Below are positions 60,148 through 64,000 of a stretch of 64,000 nucleotides of DNA, piece after piece. The position numbers and the translations under genes are program-made. Position 1 is the first letter of the stretch; each line of letters opens with the position of its first letter. The DNA is taken from the NCBI GenBank assembly GCA_002914845.1, contig JXTC01000192.1:1-64000 (forward strand), read 5' to 3'. Below the pieces are notes generated by a model that saw only the letters and a list, made by a program, of their open reading frames with translations, did not search any database and had not been told where the DNA came from. Origin of the DNA: Trema orientale (taxonomy: Eukaryota; Streptophyta; Magnoliopsida; Rosales; Cannabaceae).

Positions 60148-63105
60148 TTACAACTTGTCTTCGAACTCCGAGAGTGGAGTCATTTGCTCCTTCAAGCCCT
60201 TCCTCCTACGAATCTCACCAACCAGTGTTGCTGCCTGAGTTCCCGGCTCCAGTGGGTCGGATGACATCAGATCCCAGTGGTCAAACACACTCTGTGGGAA
60301 AGCCTGCCCTGAGGTTGCGGCTCTCAAAGTGCTTGAGAATCCAAACGACTCGACAACCGGTAGATATGCCTTTATGTTGTAAAGTGGGGTACCAGGCCTC
60401 TGCATTTCCTCAAAGACGTGTCCACGTTTCTGGTTAAGAACACTGTAGATACCACCAAGAGCCTGCTCTGGAGCTTGGATTTCGACCAGGTATACGGGCT
60501 CAAGAAGCCTGGGCTTGGCTGTGAGCTGAGAGGCATAGATAACTCTACGAGCAGTAGGAATAATCTGACCGCCACCCCTGTGGATGGCGTCAGCGTGGAG
60601 AACCACATCACAAACTTCAAAGCAGATACCCCTCATGTTTTCTTCAGCCAAAGCACCTTCCTTGGACGCCCACTGGAATCCAGCAACAACAGAATCCTTG
60701 ATTTCATTCAGGTACTGCACTCCCTTACACATATCAACAACCATGTTTGGGCCAGTGGTCTCAGGGCCAAAGCACCAAATCTTCTTAGCAAGATCCTTAT
60801 CCCAACCAAACTCCTCAGCTAAAATCTTAGAACGAACTTTAGGATCGTCCCTTGGACCAATACGACCCTCATCGATAGCCTCAGCAAGCCCCTCCTCCAA
60901 AGGACGTGCCTCCATGTACAAACGATTGTGCTTGTTAGGTGACTTGCTCATCACAATACGGCTGGACTTCTCAAAGACAGTCTCACGGAAAGAAACAACT
61001 GGATCAGATTTTATAATTTCAGCACCACCCATGAAGTCCTCCTGCAAATCCTTCAAGCAGATCTCTAGGTGGAGTTCACCAGCACCAGCAACAATGTGCT
61101 CTCCAGATTCCTCAATAGTACATACCACCATAGGATCTGACTTGGCCAAACGTTTCAGACCTTCAACAAGTTTGGGAAGGTCAGATGCAACCTTGCACTG
61201 TACAGCCACACGCACAACAGGGGAGACGGAGAACTTCATAGCTCGGATAGGATGTGCATCGACTTCTTTCTCATTTGTCAAAGTAGCATTCTTGGTAATA
61301 AACTGATCCAAACCAACCATAGCAACTGTATTACCACAAGGAACATCCTCAACTGTTTCTTGTCTCTTTCCCATCCAAATGACAGTTCTCTGAACACTCT
61401 TTACATACAAATCTTTCTTCTCTCCAGGAACATAATTTGGACCCATGATCCTAACTTTCAAACCGGTAGAGACTTTTCCTGAGAAGACACGACCGAAGGC
61501 AAAGAACCTACCCTTATCAGACGCAGGAATCATCTTTGATACGTAGAGCATAAGGGGTCCATCAGGATCACAGTTCCTGATAGCAGTTGCATAAGCATCA
61601 TCAAGAGGACCTTCATACAAGTTCTCGACACGATATTTCTGAGCCTTGGCAGGGGAAGGAAGGTGAAAGATCATCATTTCCAAGAGAGCAGTACTGGCAG
61701 GTAGCCATGTCTGCATGACTCGCTTCATCAATGCCTTTCCCATCAGATCTTTCTCATCAGACTTCATGGTGACACCAAGCTTCTGCAGCATAGGCCACAA
61801 CTTATCTTTTTGGTCATTCATACAAGTATTAATTATCTGCTTGATTGGTTCGTAACAGAACTGAACAAAACCACGCTTGCAGGTTGGAGATCCAGTATTC
61901 TTGCTGGTCCACTTCTTGGTAGCAGGGTCAAAAAAGTTTTCACCCCAGAGCCGTTCCATCATCTTTGACTCATCAACACCAAACTTGGAGGCATACATCT
62001 TGGCAAAGTTGGTTAGAGTAAAAGCCCAACCATGCAAACCAGCGGAGAAAGCTACTGTTCCTTTCTCAGGATAGACCTGAACATCACCAAGAAGGGGATC
62101 TTCATAGGTGGCCATAATCACATTAGAATTCTCGATAACCCTCTGGAAAGTTTGGTAAGCTTCCTCCCCATCCACCTGCAGCTCAAGGAAACACCTGTCC
62201 ATCTTGTTAACAGTCAACACAGGCCTAATCCTTTCACCGAGGGCCTGACGGAGCACAGTTTCTGTTTGGACACAGACACCCTCAATACAATCAACCACCA
62301 CGAGTGCACCATCAGTAATACGAAGAGCAGCAGTGACTTCGGATGAGAAGTCAACGTGCCCAGGGGAATCAATGAGATTGATGAGGTATTCATTCCCTCG
62401 TCGCTCTCCTTTGTAATTCTTAAGAGCCTCATCAGCCATCTCATAATAGAGAGAGATACCAGTAGACTTAATAGTAATACCACGTTCTGCCTCATCCTGA
62501 CGGGTATCAGTCATCCGGACATCACCAGCAACTTCTTGCGCAATGATGCCAGCAGCAGCCACCAGAGAGTCAGTAAGGGTTGATTTTCCTAAGAGACACG
62601 AGGGAAAGCAAAATAAATTTGAATAAAAACAGTGCACCATAGATAAACAAAAGTATGATTTAAGAGAAGTAACAAATCATATGAGCCCAAATGCTGAGTG
62701 AATATATTCCACAACTTAAATTAGGTCTGCAAGTGAATAAAGCACCATTTTGGTTGCATCAGATATTCATAAATTTAAACACTTCAATTATCAAACTTCA
62801 GAACGGTTAAAGTCCAACATGATAACAGAGATTTGGGATAATTCTGCCACATCTCTACTGCTTTAATATGCTTACAAAAGAATGGCTAGCAAAAGCGATT
62901 ACTGTATAAAACGTACCATGATCAACATGGGCAATAACGGACATATTCCGAATATTGTGTTTATAGTCCATAATCCTCCGCAACTCCTCTGCTGTGAATT
63001 TCACCTGCACAAACAAGAATATTTTGTCCATTATACTCGAGCACATAGCAAAAAGCATCCCTTCAAGATCACTAAACTATAATTCATGCACATCACTCTT
63101 ACCAT
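60148..63105 (-). CDS. EEF2: translation elongation factor 2 (eEF2)
   Basis: eEF2 is the GTPase that moves tRNA and mRNA through the cytosolic ribosome. Coding exons on the minus strand are 63,105-63,103 (ATG only), 63,004-62,917 and 62,588-60,148, with borders ATG|GTAAGA, TGTGCAG|GTG, CATG|GTACGT and CTCTTAG|GAAAA. These total 2,532 nt and 843 aa, the usual plant length, with no internal stop. Visible motifs: P-loop AHVDHGKS (residues 26-33), the Thr-57 region RMTDTR, G3 DSPGH (104-108), G4 NKMD (158-161), and the domain IV loop [16 protein letters not shown] with the diphthamide His near 700. It ends PLSEFEDKL. Exon 2 ends in the first base of the P-loop Gly codon. It is surely a housekeeping gene; codon content is more GC-rich than its surroundings. 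Confidence 0.98.
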
Positions 63106-64000
63106 CTTGACTAGTCTTTATATACCACCAACAAAATTTAACACCTGCAAACCCAAAACAACAAAATAACAATCATCAAAACAGACGAATACATAAGTAT
63201 AACCAATAAAATGCTCAAAAAATTTCAAACATTAAAAAGACCCCATTAAAAAGAAAAAAAAATCACAAAAAACAATCTACTTAGGTAAGGCATATTCAAT
63301 TGAAAATCCAATTTAGCAGCAAAAGAAACGTTCACCAAATCAAGCAGTTATATCAAGATCAAACTACAAAACTCAAATAAAGAAAATACATAACTATTTA
63401 AATTATACGAAGAAAAAATAACTCCGCATTCAAATAAGGACAAAGAAATTCAACTAAAACTAAACGCAAAGGCAACTTCAATTGGAATCATTATCAAGAA
63501 AAACAAAAGATTTTATCTATTAATCCCCATGATTTCCGATTTTGAACCATCTCGATCCACGTAAATAATATATATATATATGAGAATTAATTTGACTAAC
63601 ACAAATTTATCATGAATATTTTTTTTAATTCTTTTATAATTAAAATTAAAAAATATATATATATAATGAATAATACATGTTTTTTTATATAATCTCATTA
63701 TAATCGTGAGATTATCATTACACATTTTTTTTATATATATATATATATATATATTAAATCATCATTAGATGATAATACAACAGTTAAAAAAATACTTACA
63801 CAATTTTCAATAATTCGGAAAAATTGCAACATAAAAATTCCAAGAAACCAGTAATATTAAACAAAAGTAATGATAACGATAAATCAAATTAACTTTCCAA
63901 TCTATAAAACATGAAATGAATAAGAAAACCTGAGAAAAAGCTTGAGAGAGAGGAGATGAAGCAGAGTCTTCAGTCTCCTCAACTCAGAATGAGGAGAAAT
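63106..64000 (-). promoter_or_regulatory. eEF2 5' UTR with probable leader intron
   Basis: A UTR segment 63,144-63,106 follows an acceptor GGGTTTGCAG|GTGTT. A matching donor TTTCTCAG|GTTTTC lies at 63,930/63,929, giving a leader intron of about 785 bp, a feature common in highly expressed plant genes. The upstream exon continues to the window edge with CT/GA-rich sequence. The intron holds AT-rich inverted motifs (63,590-63,815; TTAGATGATAATACAACAGTT) that look like a worn member of the 230-270 bp TIR family. Confidence 0.6.

Noticed and set aside
60584..61306. Long plus-strand open frame opposite eEF2
   Set aside because: It is the antisense shadow of the GC-richer eEF2 coding sequence and shows no independent motif.

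Overview
This window is AT-rich, intron-bearing nuclear DNA from a flowering plant, probably a eudicot. It holds plant-type sucrose-phosphatase exons, plant-style eEF2, spliced genes with GT-AG introns, and a dense mix of LINE, LTR, CACTA, hAT-like, Mutator-like and Helitron remnants. I cannot name the species. All recognisable protein genes lie on the minus strand.

Layout. Bases 1-7,243 hold a decayed sucrose-phosphatase (SPP) pseudogene (exons between 7,243 and 2,223). It has several frameshifts, a lost catalytic Asp, missing middle exons, and LINE fragments in a late intron and downstream. Bases 10,015-41,089 carry a tandem array of four two-exon paralogues of the steroid 5-alpha-reductase C-terminal family (PF02544 type; 266-275 aa, open reading frames intact). 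Each splices at the same place, between a 5' exon ending FFKRIFE and a 3' exon beginning V-x-F-(I/V)-HKYS. They sit 9-10 kb apart, and the introns and spacers are filled with nested transposons: solo-LTR-like sequences, a CACTA derivative, two hAT-like elements (one with a perfect 8-bp target duplication), several short TIR families with 9-bp duplications, and a 787-bp palindromic foldback element nested in inverted LTRs.

Bases 45,250-56,753 are one decayed Helitron. It has a Rep/helicase pseudogene, a multi-exon RPA70-like pseudogene, a 5'-TC-like end at 56,753 and a 3' hairpin near 45,260. Bases 57,447-58,404 look like a GC-rich solo LTR. Bases 60,148-63,105 encode a complete 843-aa translation elongation factor 2 with a coding exon consisting only of the ATG, and a probable 5'-UTR intron reaching 63,929.

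Functionally, eEF2 (translocation in translation) is an ordinary housekeeping gene. The four reductase-like genes probably act in the ER membrane on a lipid or steroid-type enone, but their substrates cannot be read from the sequence. The most informative features are the gene array with unequal transposon load, the SPP decay, and the layered transposon insertions that allow relative dating. I found no CRISPR, rRNA or tRNA gene.
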